The notes beneath the pieces were generated by a model. It worked only from the letters and a program-made list of their open reading frames with translations. It was not told the origin of the DNA and searched no databases. Shown here piece by piece: positions 22,938 to 35,571 of a DNA stretch of 64,000 nt. Position 1 is the first letter of the stretch. Each line of letters opens with the position of its first letter. The translations under genes and the position numbers were made by a program. Source of the DNA: Hysterangium stoloniferum (lineage: Eukaryota; Basidiomycota; Agaricomycetes; Hysterangiales; Hysterangiaceae); NCBI GenBank assembly GCA_015178975.1, contig WHVD01000020.1, positions 620,001-684,000 of the forward strand, in the 5' to 3' direction.

Positions 22938-23344
22938 AATATTAATATATATCCTGCATCTGAAAAAAGTTAGTTAAACAATATTTTGTAGATTATCCTT
23001 TTGGAATAAATTCCACAACATCATTTGGTAGGCCAGATAGTTCAGGTTAACTTTCTAAACCAAATAAATTTAAATTATATTAACTATATTTGAAAGTTCA
23101 CATGTATACAAGAGAATGCATCTTATCCCCAAATAATCTTGTTTAACCATGACATTTAAGAATATTTTAAAAGTCCTACAGATACCAGAGAATACATTTT
23201 ATCCTACAGATTAGGTCATAACCCAAATAATCTTGTTTAACCATAACCTTTGTGCATATTTTAAAAGAGCATACAAGTCTCACTTAAAAATGGGAGGGTT
23301 TTTTAGTAAAGTTTTGGATATTGAAGAAATTGTGATCATCCTCC
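22938..23344. mobile_element. Diverged, 5'-truncated copy of the 581-bp MITE
   Basis: Aligns with 4500-4968, including GTTTAACC-type repeats and the right end ATCATCCTCC. The left inverted end and the TTA duplication are missing. Confidence 0.65.
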
Positions 23345-24882
23345 AATGTACTAATACGAAAGAATATACTAATATGCAGCCAATCATTCTAAGTATAAAT
23401 GAGGACCTAAACTAATCAATTAGGTTCAAGTGCAAGTTGGCATACTATGACAGGTTGACAGCACACATGGTGCCATAACCCATCTGACAACACTTGAATG
23501 CCCTCCTGGTGACTTCCTTCTTGAATAATGTGTCCTTCTATCAGTCATAGTTGCATTGAGTGCATTGACTGAATATTAGGACTATTAACCATCATGTTGG
23601 TTTGCAGCTAATTGTCTCTTCTGGATGGGAGCAGTAGTCCTTTGGTATGGCCTGGCCTAGTGGGACAGGTGTGTTTTCAATTATCTCTGTGCAGCAACTG
23701 ATGATCATGGCTGGGTGGGCTCACTGATATTGATATGTGGGATAAGGGGTAGCTGGAGAATTGTGTAAGAAGATTTGATTAGTGATTCTTAAAATGCACA
23801 GAATGGATTCCAGGGAATGTAATACTACTAAAGTTAGTTCATAGGTGTTCAGAAAGTATACAGATATTTTATTGATGATTTTCCTGGATAGTTTGGGTAA
23901 ACAAAATGACTAGTGTTGTATCAGTAAATCAACATAACCATTAATATTATAACAAATTTGAAAGCTCAGTTGATAAAAAGTGGAATATTGAGTGAGATAT
24001 ATTGTATCAGTCAGCATGTAGATATTAGCATATAAATATATGATCTTGGGACAATGAAAAAAAAAAAACTTAATGGCTGTGAGACTGGACAAATAGGTGT
24101 AAGGCATAGTTGGGCAGACAGAGTTATTTAAAGCCAATATATTGTCAATGGCATATTCTGGAAATGGCATATTCTGGAAATGGTAATGAGGCTATTATCA
24201 AAGTGGGGAAATTATATTTGAGCCTGATGTAACAACACATTGTGTTAAGTACAGGAAATCTACCTGGATTTTCCAATGAATATTCTGAGGACTTTCTGGG
24301 AATAGTCTGTGGGTTTCCTGGGGAAATAATCTGTAGAATTTCCAGGAAATTGTCTAGGGGTATAGGAATATTACCAGGTACAAGAAGGACTTGACTGTGC
24401 CCTCACACAATTGTTGGGTTATAACTTCAAATAGGTATTAGTCTGGGAACTCCAAGGAGTTTGAGAATACATCAAAGAACTGGAAGTTGGAAGGCCCAAG
24501 GACTCTGGAAATATGTGAGTGAGGACAAGTAGTCAGATGACACAAAAGGAGGTTGAGTTGCAGGGTATGAGAAGGACTTGGCTTCAGCTTATGTGCTGCA
24601 CCCTTGCACACATGTTCAGGTGTCCTTATTTCAAGCTGACAGATGATTACATGAGAGTGTATGTAGATAATCAGATTTCTGAGGAGTTCTAGATATTGAG
24701 CATACAGAAAGAACAAAGGAGTAGATTAGACAAGTCAAGACTAATTCAAGATTCAAACTAGAGAGCTAAGTATGTTGTAGATGACTATATAGAATATTGT
24801 ACTACTAATCTAAAAGTACAATAAAACATATTTGGAAGTATTCTCCAGAGATGGAGAATAATAACAAGCAAGTGAACATCTG
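23345..24882. other. CpG-poor decayed transposon DNA with gypsy LTR fragments
   Basis: No gene. Two minus-strand pieces of the gypsy LTR core (AAGGACTTGGCTTCAGCTTA type) lie at about 24380-24400 and 24569-24606, implying two overlapping or nested old LTRs whose ends I cannot fix. Confidence 0.45.
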
Positions 24883-25561
24883 TGTTAGAATCCTCACCTT
24901 TTCAGGCCCCCACAGCTTGTTTTCACTCTGACAATTTTCCAGCATCCCATTATTGGTACTGCCCCCAGCACCCCAACACTTGGTTTACTATAGGTTACCC
25001 CTTTAATCATTCTGTTCCACTCCCATCCCAATGCTTCCCCATCATCCACTCTACATGTACACATCATTTACCACCTCAAACAGTATGCATTTAGTTCCTA
25101 TCATCCTTCCATCTCATCACTTGCTTCTTTTCATCTGTTTGCCTTCTTACCTTCATGATCAGCCTCCTGATCACCCCTCTCATTTTAGTATATATATAAC
25201 TCTCACCTTGTATGCTATAGTTCTTCAGTTCAAATATCAACTTAAGTTCTCCTACTCTTTTACTTAATCCTCTTCAAGACATCATCAGCCAGCCATGACT
25301 CTTGTCACTCCAGCTCTTAGCATTTTGGCCTGCTGCCTGATTACACTAGGTGTGGACCTTTAATCTGTTACATACTATTTGCTCATTTTGAAATACTGGA
25401 GCATCCCAACAGTTCATGTGAGGGTCCAGCACATAAGTTGAAGCCAAGCTCCACTTGTCCTGTAGGACTGGAGCTCCTGGTTCAGTACATGCTAACCCTA
25501 CAGACCCCTGGAGCCCATCCTCCTCATCCATAGGAACACCCCTCTGGTTTAGACTTTAACA
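24883..25561 (+). repeat. Old gypsy-type solo LTR, 679 bp
   Basis: TGTTAGAATC..GACTTTAACA with duplication ATCTG at 24878-24882 and 25562-25566. It holds the shared core AGCACATAAGTTGAAGCC (about 25427). Essentially no CpG is left. The family differs from the 720-bp LTRs outside that core. Confidence 0.9.
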
Positions 25562-27157
25562 ATCTGTCAACCTGTCAGTTACTAAATGCAGGACAAAGAA
25601 ATTGAGTCAGAATATCCATGGGATATCCAATATTAGCCAGAAATGGATCGTGACACTTTAATGAGAAGCAAAATATTTTCAGAGAAGCCTCAGGTTTCAG
25701 GTAAGTGGGAACATTGGATTAGAGAAAGTGATGTGGGTTGACAATGATAATCTGGTGAAGGTCAGGTCATGGATTACTGAAGCATCTAGAAGAATGTGGG
25801 AGTCTGACCAGAGTCCAGGTCAGGTAACAACCAAGGACACTTGAGAAGTGAGCTGTTAAGGGGTAGAGTCTGGTGGGTTATGGGTCATAGGATGAGACAT
25901 CTAGTTGAGGGCAGAATATCCAACTGGGAACTGAGCTGAAAGGTACTTGAGGGATGAGGGTCAGGTTCCAGTATATTCTGGATCCTAACACTAGTCCAGA
26001 ATATGGTTCAGAAATGGGGAATGTACCTAGAAAATATTCTCAGGAGTTTCTGGGAACAGATCTACACACATTGTTAGGATGCATCTCAAGTGTAACAGTG
26101 GTTACTGCAGCAGAAAGACAGGAAGTCAAACACAATCTTCAGTTGACTTTTGAGGAGGATTGTCAAACAGAGTGGCTGGCTTTTTAGCAATAAGAAGGGG
26201 ACCAAGCTGGTGAGGAGAGCCTTATGCTAGTGATAAGTAATTCAGTGAGAGCCCATGAGAGCCAACAGACATTTCGCCAAAAGCTGTTTGTTGCACAGCT
26301 AGTAGTGTTGCTTACTCACATTGCTTTGTGAGCAACAATGAGTTGTGCTGGTTGAACAGAATTGCCACTTTACTACCCCAGCTTGTGTTGACACCCCTGG
26401 AAGGTTTTGTCTGTTACAGGGTAGTGCACAGACACTGTCTCACTCTTGAGACAGAGTCATTAGTTTTTATACATGGCAGGGTGTTTTTTCCTACCTCCTT
26501 GCTCGCAGCAAGTGTTTTGTCACACCCTATCAGGTATTAGGATTTTCTGAGTGTGTCGATTCCTGACAGACCTTGTTGAGCATTTAGTGTCTTTTCACTT
26601 CCCACATCTCCCTCCCTGTATTTACATATGGTGTGCCATCTTTCTGAATAACTTCTGATTGGGAATTACTGGCTTGGATGCTGATCATAGTTTTATATGA
26701 ACTGTCCTGCTGCCAATGAGAAAAACAATATCCTATTAACAAATAGTAGGAGTCAGCTTAGTGTAAATGCACAAACTACAAGAATTTAATAACCTTGTAA
26801 TGAAGTGCTTGTATCAATCACTGTGTCAGTCAGTGAATCACCTTCTGACATCATAGGTTTGGTGATAGTTAGAAGTGCATGGGTTAAATCATGCATCAGC
26901 CTCACTGAGCATGGTCTACATATTTTCAAGTATTTGGTAGAAGGGGAAAGTGTGAGGTATCAGCTTTATCTCATAATTTTCTCTTAATTTTCTTTGAATT
27001 TATTAATATTTTCTCGAATTTATTGTATTTTTATTATATTTTTATTGTGAAATATAGGCTCTATTCCTTTTAACTTTGCATAATAATAGCATATATGAAC
27101 TCATATTATGCTATTATATCTTAGTTAATTTATTATAATTTTTAACTAATTATTTGT
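25562..27157. other. CpG-poor non-coding DNA
   Basis: Open frames of 60-77 codons only, with no motif. 27000-27150 is extremely A/T-rich. Confidence 0.4.
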
Positions 27158-27189
27158 TTGCACATTTTGGAGTCATGTGACTTATTAGA

Positions 27190-27302
27190 TAAGCCTCCGG
27201 TGTCGGGATGTCACAAAGGTCACGAATGTGACTGCCCGAGTCACACAAGTCACAAATGTGACTACTCGAGTCACACAAGTCGCGATTGTGACTACCCAGA
27301 GT
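27190..27302. repeat. Three tandem 30-bp units, each palindromic
   Basis: Units of the form GTCACAAATGTGACT follow each other, so every unit is itself an inverted repeat (GTCAC..GTGAC). The + strand frame 27158-27358 (66 codons) reads them as Cys/His-rich decapeptides (CDYSSHTSRD type). Whether this is a protein repeat or a DNA structure is open. Confidence 0.6.
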
Positions 27303-27359
27303 CATTATTAGATTCCGCCGACTCATTGTTTGCTTCCGTCCCGGGACCGCGGCCTTGAA

Positions 27360-29364
27360 CCTTCATGTTCAAGCAAGAGGTTACAACCCTTGTCTCAGAG
27401 AAGAGAATCACATGATAGACAAAGGGTAAATAATGAGTAGAATATGAGGTCATTATGATCTCACTAATGACCTCATAAACTAAATAGTTAGCTAATCATT
27501 GAGTTATCAAAATGTATATAAGGAGGGCCAAGTTTCCAATAAAACCAATCTATATGTCTCATATTTTACAGTACAGCACAGAAGCTTACCTCATCATCCT
27601 AAGGACAATAATAGCCTTAGTCTGATACACTCACTGCAAGCACCTACACTTGCAGCATCTTGAATCTTTGTCAGCAACTCTTGAACTTAGCTAATCATCT
27701 AAGTTCCCCCAGCCTCACAGTTACCCTTTAGGCTTATTAATTACATAATAAACCTAATAAGTATCCTTACTGAAATCCCTGCCAATACTAGATTACTCAA
27801 GGCCCAGCCCTAAGTTTATTGAATTAATCAAGTACAAGCACTCAGATAATCCAATACATATTATTTTCTCTATTAATAAATTATTTAACACCTTGTTAAA
27901 TAACTATTAATAGTTACAAATAAGCATACAAGAATCCGAAGCTCTTATATCAAGTCTCTGCCAAGTTACTGTGCATATATTCAGCTTCCATCCCCTATTC
28001 TCAAGGAATAGTTCTTTTATTGCTAAAAGAGTCATACACAGTTCTATTGAACCTTTCAATAATCAAAATAAGCATTGATTTGAGTTGTTTAAGCTTAATA
28101 GTGCAGCTCATTAATCTATCAGTATTTAAATTACTGGATCTTTGCTTGTTTTATTGTTGAAGCTCTGTGACACTATAGCATATGTATATTGAGCTATCTA
28201 AGAGAATCCCCTGAATACATTACAGAAAGGTGAACTGCCCCTAGAGAGGTGGGTGTTTCATCACCATTTCCAACATATCCCCAGCAGTTCATAAGGGTAC
28301 TAAACTCGGGAAGATATTGGGATCAAACACCCAGCAATGTGGGCTGGTTGAGTTCTCATATCTACTTTGTAACTAGTTTAGCTAGAAATCAATACATTAT
28401 CACTGATCCTTGTGGTCTCAAGACAAATAAAAATTGGTACGGGAGTTAAGTGGTCATTATTTTGCATGAAGTGGGTGCCATTGACATGTCAATCGACATG
28501 TGCCACTCTGTAGTGATGTCTTGTCATCTAAATACTTTGTAACTTTCGTGTCTGTTATAATATTGAGAAAAACACAATGAGGGATTGTATTGAGAGTTCC
28601 TGTATAAGGTTTGCCTGCCGATCCATCCATTGCATTTAAAAAGTTTGTAATTTTCAAATTTTCAAATTTTAATCAATACTGTTTCTACTCTTTTATAACA
28701 AATGCAGATGGACTAAAGTGAAGAGCCAGAAGACAGTATGTACTTGACTAGGAGGACCAGTTCTACAGAAAAGTGGAGCTTGACTTCAACTGTGCCCTCA
28801 CATAAACTGTCTGGAATGGTCTGGTATTTCAAGCAAACAAGAAGTATGTTTCAGACTGAAGTAATTGACACTTAGCTAATAACCAGAGGGCCAGACTTCT
28901 AAGTGATCTAGGTATTGGAGTTTCCAAGGAAAATGAGTAATGGATCAAAATGGTGAGTATACAGGAGATAAACAGAAAACAATGGAAGTCTAGGAAAGCA
29001 AATAATGCAATGGAATAATGCAAGAAATAATGGAAGGCCATCAGAACAGAAACAGGAGGGTGTGGCCAAAAAAGGAAACTGCTCAAAGACAAGATGTTGG
29101 GACACCATTGTCAGGGATGCCAGTGTCAGATGAACTGAAGGGAGGATTGCCAGAAAGGTGAATACCTGAAGTGAGGCCCTGAAAAAATGGTGCCTAACAA
29201 GAGTAATGGGTCTGAATGTGAAGAGGTGGACATCTCAAAGTTCCAAATGCATAATTAGTTATATATATCTTCTCTAATTGTAAATTAATGTGATGATGTC
29301 AGATTAGATATGTATACTGAGTCAGGGGAACTGATTGCATGGTTAGAAGAACTTGGCTTCAACT
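27360..29364. other. A/T-rich decayed DNA with gypsy LTR fragments
   Basis: No gene. A TATATAAGG box at about 27514 and long leader-like DNA suggest part of an LTR with unknown ends. A minus-strand LTR core fragment is at about 28765-28795. Confidence 0.4.
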
Positions 29365-29714
29365 TACAGTGACTTACAAAATGTATCCAATATTTTGTAG
29401 TTTCAGCTTATATATGCTATATCCCAGTAGATAAAATAGTAGAAATCACCGAAATATTTGTGAACATGACCTATCATGTATATATGTATATGGTAGAACT
29501 ATATTATGTAATATCCATATATGGAAACACTATGAATATTTTAATGGAGAGGGTTCATTGGATACGTTTTGTAACTGACAGGTTCTAGCATGAAAACCAT
29601 GTGCCTATGTTGATTGTTTGCAGTTGTTTATGTTTTTCAACATGACATGTGATCATTCTATACTACAGTATAAGTAGAAGGGCTTTCTCAGCTAAGATTC
29701 CCTCAATTCTAACT

Positions 29715-31299
29715 ATGCATCCCCTTTCCACTGCTGCCCAGTATGAGATCCTTTCTCTACTTAATGCTGGCCATTCTGCCAGACATATTTTAGTTTCTAC
29801 TGGCTATAGCTATGCTACTATCTCTAGACTTTGTTCTAAACACTGTTCCCACCTTTATAAGTCCTCTGGTGGTCACCCTTCCAAACTCTCCACAGCCAAC
29901 ATCCATTTTGCACAACACCTTATCAGCTCTGGAAAGGCTGATACAGCTGTAGATGCAACAAAGGCACTTTGCACTATCACCAACCAGTCACTCAATCCTC
30001 AAACAGTGCATCGTGGACTCAAGGCAGCTGGGATGAAGCCTGTGGTAAAGAAGAAAAGGCCTCTTCTTGCTAAGAGGCATAGGAAGGAGAGGATGGATTT
30101 TGCTTTGGCACATCAGGATTGGACTGTGGAAGATTGGAAGAAGGTGGTGTGGTCTGATGAGACCAAAATTAATAGGCTGGGGTCAGATGGCAGGAAGTGG
30201 GTGTGGAAAAAGGCAGGGGAGGGCTTGAGTGACAGGCTGGTTGAGGGAACCCTGAAGTGTAGTGATGGATCTTTAATGGTTTGGGGGTGCATGCTGTGGG
30301 AGGGGGTTGGGTATGCATGCAAGATTGATGGAATGATGGATGGGGATCTCTACATCCAGGTTCTGGAGGATGACCTGCAAGCCAGTCTTAAGGACTATGG
30401 TAAATCTGCCAATGGTATCATCTTCCAGCAAGACAATGACCCCAAGCATACTTGCAAGCAGGCTGTTACGACCCATTCCCGGATGTTTCAATATCCGACT
30501 TCCGATCTCCCACTTTCGATATCCGATATCCAACTACGGAACATCATAGTTACCGTATCATCCGCGTTCTTCGTTTGTTCCGCATTTGGTAATTTGTCCG
30601 TTGACAAGTATTCACTCGTTTGTTGTTGTATTCCCGTCTCGGAATATTGTCTTCCTAATATGTCTTATTGTATTTCCGTTTTAAGAACACTTCCGTTTCC
30701 GTCTTATTATGGTCTCAGTTTGTAGTACAATAATGAGTAGACTTATATTAGTTTCCGCGAATTTGTACTTTACTTTAGATCTGATATCGACTTAGTTTCT
30801 TATTCCTCCTCCCGTCTTTCTGTACGCTCGATATTCGGAACTCTTCGGAACTCTGAATATCCATATCTTCCATCGTTAGTTCACTTCCAAAATTAAGGAC
30901 ATTGAGCGTTTGCGTAGAGGCGCAGCACATAAGCTGAAGCCGACGTCCTGACCCTATCCACGAGTTTCCGACTTCCCGGTGACTTCCCGATAGTTCCGGA
31001 ATAAGTTCCCGACACGGCACTTAACACAGGCCCAGAATTGGTTGCAAGAAAATGGTTTCAGGGTTCTCTCATGGCCAGCACAGTCTCCTGACTTGAATCC
31101 CATTGAACACCTATGGAATCACCTGAAGAGGAGGTTGGCAGGGTATGAGAATGTACCCCAGGGGATGGAAGAGTTGTGGGAGAGGGTGGTGGATGAATGG
31201 TACAATATTGATGCAAAGGTGTGTCAGGATTTGATTGAAAGTATGCCTAGGAGGGCTTCAGATGTATTAAAGGCAAAGGGTGGCTACGCTAAGTACTAA
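29715..31299 (+). pseudogene. Tc1/mariner transposase, DD34E, interrupted
   Basis: The 5' part (29715-30463) has an N-terminal helix-turn-helix region, then WSDETK (first Asp) and QDNDPKHT (second Asp). A 563-bp LTR plus its 5-bp duplication follows. The 3' part (31032-31299) has PDLNPIEHLW with the Glu. Outside the insertion the frame is open: the two parts total 1017 nt (338 codons plus stop), the usual length for the family. The only visible lesion is the LTR. Cut-and-paste transposition is the family role. Confidence 0.93.
30464..31026 (+). repeat. Young gypsy-type solo LTR, 563 bp, in the transposase
   Basis: TGTTACGACC..GCACTTAACA, duplication CAGGC at 30459-30463 and 31027-31031. Rich in CpG, unlike the host element. 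Carries the shared core GCAGCACATAAGCTGAAGCC at about 30922. Confidence 0.95.
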
Positions 31300-31540
31300 A
31301 TACTAGTAATTTCCTGCCTAAATGTGTCAGTTACAAAATGTATCCAATAAATGCTCTCCATTGAAATATTCATAGTGTTTCCATATATGGATATTACCTA
31401 ATATAGTTCTACCATATAAATATATACATGATAGGTCATGTTCACAAATATTCTGGTGATTTCTACTATTTTATCTACTGGGATATAGCATATATAAGCT
31501 GAAACTACAAAACATTGGATATGTTTTGTAAGTCACTGTA

Positions 31541-32156
31541 TGTGATGCATCCTCACTAATCATTCACTTGTCCTTATTTTAGATAAACAGAAACTAGCAC
31601 ATTTTCTGAAACCAAAGGTTTGTCAAAAATAATTCCAGACAAGGATTGAGTTGATGGGTATCAGTAATTTCAGGCACCAAAAGAGAAACATGGAATTAAA
31701 AGGAGAAGTAGATAGTAGACAAGTCTAAGTTGATATTTGGATTAGTTTGTATTGTCCTCTATTACTTATAACAACCCCCAGAATGACAGGCAATACCTTA
31801 GTCGATTTCACTGTCTATGCCAACTGAGATAAGTTACATATTCATAGTTCTTTTGTCAAACTGAATATTCTTTTCATATCATAAATTATGTTTGTTATAG
31901 GTAGTTCTAAATATTAGTTAATTCCATTGTCCATGTCGACTGAGAGATTATATTTGTTGTACCTCTTTCCAATTCCTTGATGTATGCCCGTAATTAGTAA
32001 CTTAGAGAAAGTAGTCAGCCATCATCAAAACGCCGAAATGAGTAGTTCTAATTGTTAAAGTCAGTCGAAGGATCTGACTATAAGTTCTGCAAGCCTGGAA
32101 ATTGTAGTATGAGGACTCTCTAAGTAGGCACTATGAAAATGACTTTAGGTAGAGTG
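31541..32156. other. Remnant of old LTR, then non-coding
   Basis: 31541-31600 continues the gypsy LTR interrupted by the Tc1 element. Nothing coding is seen afterward. Confidence 0.45.
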
Positions 32157-32879
32157 TGTTAAGAACTGAAAACTGACTAATGTCAGTGGCCGACAGGGAC
32201 CGATCGGAAGGACTTGGCTTTAGCTTATGTGCTGCGCCCTCGCAAATATCTGTAGGGTGTCCTTAGATTTCGGGCGGGCGAAGACTAATCCTAAAGAGCT
32301 TCTTTCAGTGAGATACCGATCGGAACTGAAGGACAAGTCGAGTGTCGGGCCAAGGGGTCGGGGCCGAGAGTGGACGAGCACATGCAAAGGCGGATGGGGG
32401 GATTCTTAGTATGAGACTGTTACAGATGTATGAGGGTATTCTGAGTCGATATTCTGATTTCCTAGTAATACAACTACAGTGGGTTCATATACAAGTAACA
32501 GGCGTCTAGAAAATACTAATGGGGAGAAGGGCGGAAAATGGCATTAACAATAAGCTTGACTAGGAACGGGAAGTTTATGATTAGTTCGGAGGCCGATGAT
32601 AACCGAGAGCGGGATTATAATAAAAGGAAATAGTTCAAGGACTACAAATATAGATAGACATATGTGAAACATAAGATTGAACGGATCAACATAATAAAAG
32701 GGATGTATCAAAAGTTTGACCAGACAATACGAGTTATTTTGACGTGGGCGTAAACAGAGTTTGATCTTCACGAAAACATATGTCAGCCTCGGGGCCGATG
32801 GTTTCCGAAATGGTGACTTGAAAATGTTGATAAGTGGCGATAACCTCGGGACCGATTGGGTTGCGACACAGTCGTAACA
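32157..32879 (-). repeat. Ty3/gypsy solo LTR, 723 bp, reverse orientation
   Basis: TGTTAAGAAC..CAGTCGTAACA with duplication GAGTG at 32152-32156 and 32880-32884. Same family as 18829-19547. CpG-rich, so young. Confidence 0.95.
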
Positions 32880-32884
32880 GAGTG

Positions 32885-34190
32885 GTGTAGAATGTTAAAC
32901 CAATGATATGTCTATGCTTCCAGATGAGGATTCTACTCTCATCTGGAACTAAGTATATACTAGCTTACATGGTCTGTGCATTTGGCTCTATGTACAAAGC
33001 TAAACTATAATCTGACTAAGTATGCTACCACATTGCATGAATCGGGTTATCTAACTACAATCAGAAAGAGGTATGAGGTCATTGTTATTAATGACTTGTC
33101 ATACTCTAACACTAATTACCAGTATGTCATCCTATCCCACCCAACATCATCATCTTCTTCGCACTTGCGCAAGTAATGCCTAATCGTATGGTGGACTTCA
33201 GCGCTTACCTGCTGACAAGTTGCAGTGAGGTCTGGGTTCGAATCCTACCCTCAGCTTGAGTTATGGTGGGTATTTCGGCTTGGGCCTAGTGTCGAGTGCC
33301 GCACGATCCCTGGCGTGCCGGGAGTAGTTCGGCACTCAACGTCCAGCTGAGCATATGTAGGATTCGCACGCCTTGTGTTCTCGTACAACGTCGCTGTCGA
33401 TCCTCAGTCCTTTCTGTTTTTCTCATCACTGACTTCTGATCCTTATCTCTACATATCTACACAGTTAATTTACCCACCCACCCTAGCCCTTTCTTTAGAC
33501 AGCGGCAGTAATCCAGTATCAATATTTCGATGTGATATATTTACCGTAGTTAGCGGATTATACAGTAACGAGAGCTGTTAATGCGTTATGATTACCCGCC
33601 CTCCCGAGCGGCGAGTCTTCCCACGCACACGCGGAGAGCTAACGCTCTTCCTCTACCCAACCACTCAGCTCTTCACTGTCTAGTCCGTAATAGTTGACGC
33701 TGGAGGTGAGTCCCACACTACCTGCCGGCTCTCCGGCAGTGTGTACAGAACGGAAACCGTCTCTCCTCGAATACCACAGCCACATCTACCAGGGATTTTA
33801 TCCTCAATACTACTTCAGTTATCAGAATCGAACATAGCATAGATATATTGTAGAGATCCTAACGACGTGTCATTTTTAAGTAATCAAATAGTCCATAGTC
33901 CAGATGGTATACAAAAGAAAGACTACGACACGATTATCAGAAACTAAAATTACAGTCCATCTTCAACGTTGTGTGAATATTGATCATCCCGATCATATGT
34001 TAAAAATCGTCGAGCCCTGCAGCGCATAAGCCACAACTCAGGCATTCAAGACAAGCTACATGGCATTCAGATCAATATACAGTTTACACTTCTTATTGCA
34101 AGAGACTCACCAAGGCCGCCGCAACATGCACAAAGGTAACAAGGGCAACAAAGTCTACGATAAACAGGACAAGTCAGAATTCAAAGTGCT
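32885..34190. other. Non-coding with a tRNA-like pol III promoter
   Basis: At 33186-33246 a TGGTGGACTTCAG segment (A-box-like) is followed by a perfect B box GGTTCGAATCC (33236-33246). The T-stem pairs imperfectly and no acceptor stem closes, so this looks like a tRNA-derived SINE rather than a tRNA. A fragment of the gypsy LTR core is at 34026-34045. No protein gene seen. Confidence 0.4.
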
Positions 34191-34664
34191 CTATGAGGTA
34201 ATTGAAGAACCGTACGGATTCCGAAATGATCCCTTACAACACCAGGCTGACAAAGCGATTGCAGCGAACAGAAGCAGGACGAGTCCCACTATAACAACAA
34301 TGAGATAGACTGTTTCTCAGAGTTAGATCAGTCCGCGCCCTATAGCATTTTCCACCAAATTTGGCTCACGTTTATTCTTCACGAACGGTGTGTCACTATT
34401 TGTAGACCCGTCACCTGCCCGTCGCAATAACCCGCTCCCGACACCGATATTGCCCCCCGATGCCATATCGCCAATTTCAAAGAAGAGAAGGGCTGCTGCT
34501 GTGAGGAAAATGGCCAGCGCAGGAACGAGCAACCGCCGCAACCGCACGGAATGGCATGCTTGGTGTGAATGCCTGTGCCGAGTGTCCTTTTCACAATCTT
34601 CAGGACGGACTGCCGAGTTCATCGTGCGGGAAGACGGCAAGGGCTGCTCAGTAATGGGCGACAT
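34191..34664 (-). CDS. Small two-TM protein, paralogue 2 (137 aa, one intron)
   Basis: Exon 1 (34370-34664) begins MSPITEQP, as in paralogue 1, and has the His/Arg-rich segment and a first TM (LLVPALAIFLTAAALLFF). A 60-nt intron (34310-34369) has GTGAGC, a CTAAC branch site and AACAG. Exon 2 (34191-34309) gives a second TM (LIVVIVGLVLLLFAAIALSA), WCCKG and a short tail ending with TAG. Intron position and phase equal those of 22308-22908. Shared splicing argues that both derive from a real gene. No family recognised; a membrane location is inferred from the two hydrophobic segments. Confidence 0.65.
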
Positions 34665-35571
34665 GATGGGTTATGGGATTGCACCTGACGACCTGCGTCC
34701 AAATAAATACACAGTGAATATCGGAGCTCCAATTCACGCACTGGAAGTCGCAGCACCACTAAATGAAAAGTGATGCCTTGCGGCAGTGACGTTTGCCAAG
34801 AACACCATGATGTTGTGGGTTTGAGCAAGATAATTCCTTAAATTATCCGTCGTGGAATCTGGCGGCCTGAGACGCCGCAACACAACGAAGACCGTGGTCA
34901 GCTCGTCAAAATAATGTGATGTCTTTAACGTAGAAGTGAAGATCCACTGACCATATAGGTTGAGTCTATACATAGGACGCAGCAATGAATACACAGCCAA
35001 AGAGGCAGTGTGTTGAATGCATGGGTGGTCCGGGCTCCACCCAATTACAAATTTTCAGCTTCACTAACAGTCCAACACAGCAGGCGTAAAAGTTGAATTT
35101 GCCTTGCGTTCTGAAGAGGGAATTTCCCTAGATGGTAACATGTCGCCGTGGTGTGAATGAATGGATGGCCTACACAAACTGGGTATCCTACAATATGTTC
35201 GCCAGTATTGACCCTCCCAATTTCGAAGGTAATGCAACAACTGTTTATTACAAACTTCTACTCATGATGTACAGATCTATTTATGTGCATATGCTATACG
35301 TCCGGATCAACTTCACGTCCCCAAAAGAGACTTGAGGAACTAAGAAAATTGAGGAACTATATCTGTAAAGATAAGAGCAAACAAGATAAAGTGGTACACA
35401 GCCGATCCTAGGTTAAACGGGCCTACAGATACAATATAAAAGGTGAACACACTGGTATGACCTTTCTGAAAAATATCGAGCCAGCACGATATAGAGAACG
35501 AAATTATAAACGAATGACAGGGTGAAGTGATAGTGGGGAGTAAGAAAGAGATGACGATAAGGTTAATGAAG
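34665..35571. other. Intergenic
   Basis: Includes a 67-codon open frame (35132-35335) with no motif. It separates the two-TM gene from the 3' end of the HMG-box gene. Confidence 0.4.

Larger units (their letters stand above)
29367..31538 (+). mobile_element. Tc1/mariner transposon split by a solo LTR
   Basis: Inverted ends beginning CAGTGACTTACAAAA extend about 220 bp on each side (29367-29590 and 31310-31538). TA flanks both sides. Without the LTR it is about 1.6 kb. It inserted into a minus-strand gypsy LTR: the core AACTTGGCTTCAACTTA stops at the left TA and resumes as TGTGATGCATCC at 31541. Confidence 0.95.

Noticed and set aside
27190-27302. CRISPR-like spaced repeat
   Set aside because: Only three adjoining units without unique spacers, in a eukaryotic genome.
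29649-29714. Upstream ATG of the Tc1 transposase
   Set aside because: The ATG at 29715 gives the family's usual start and length; the extra 22 residues do not look conserved.
33186-33260. Functional tRNA gene
   Set aside because: T-stem has mismatches and no acceptor or anticodon stem can be paired.
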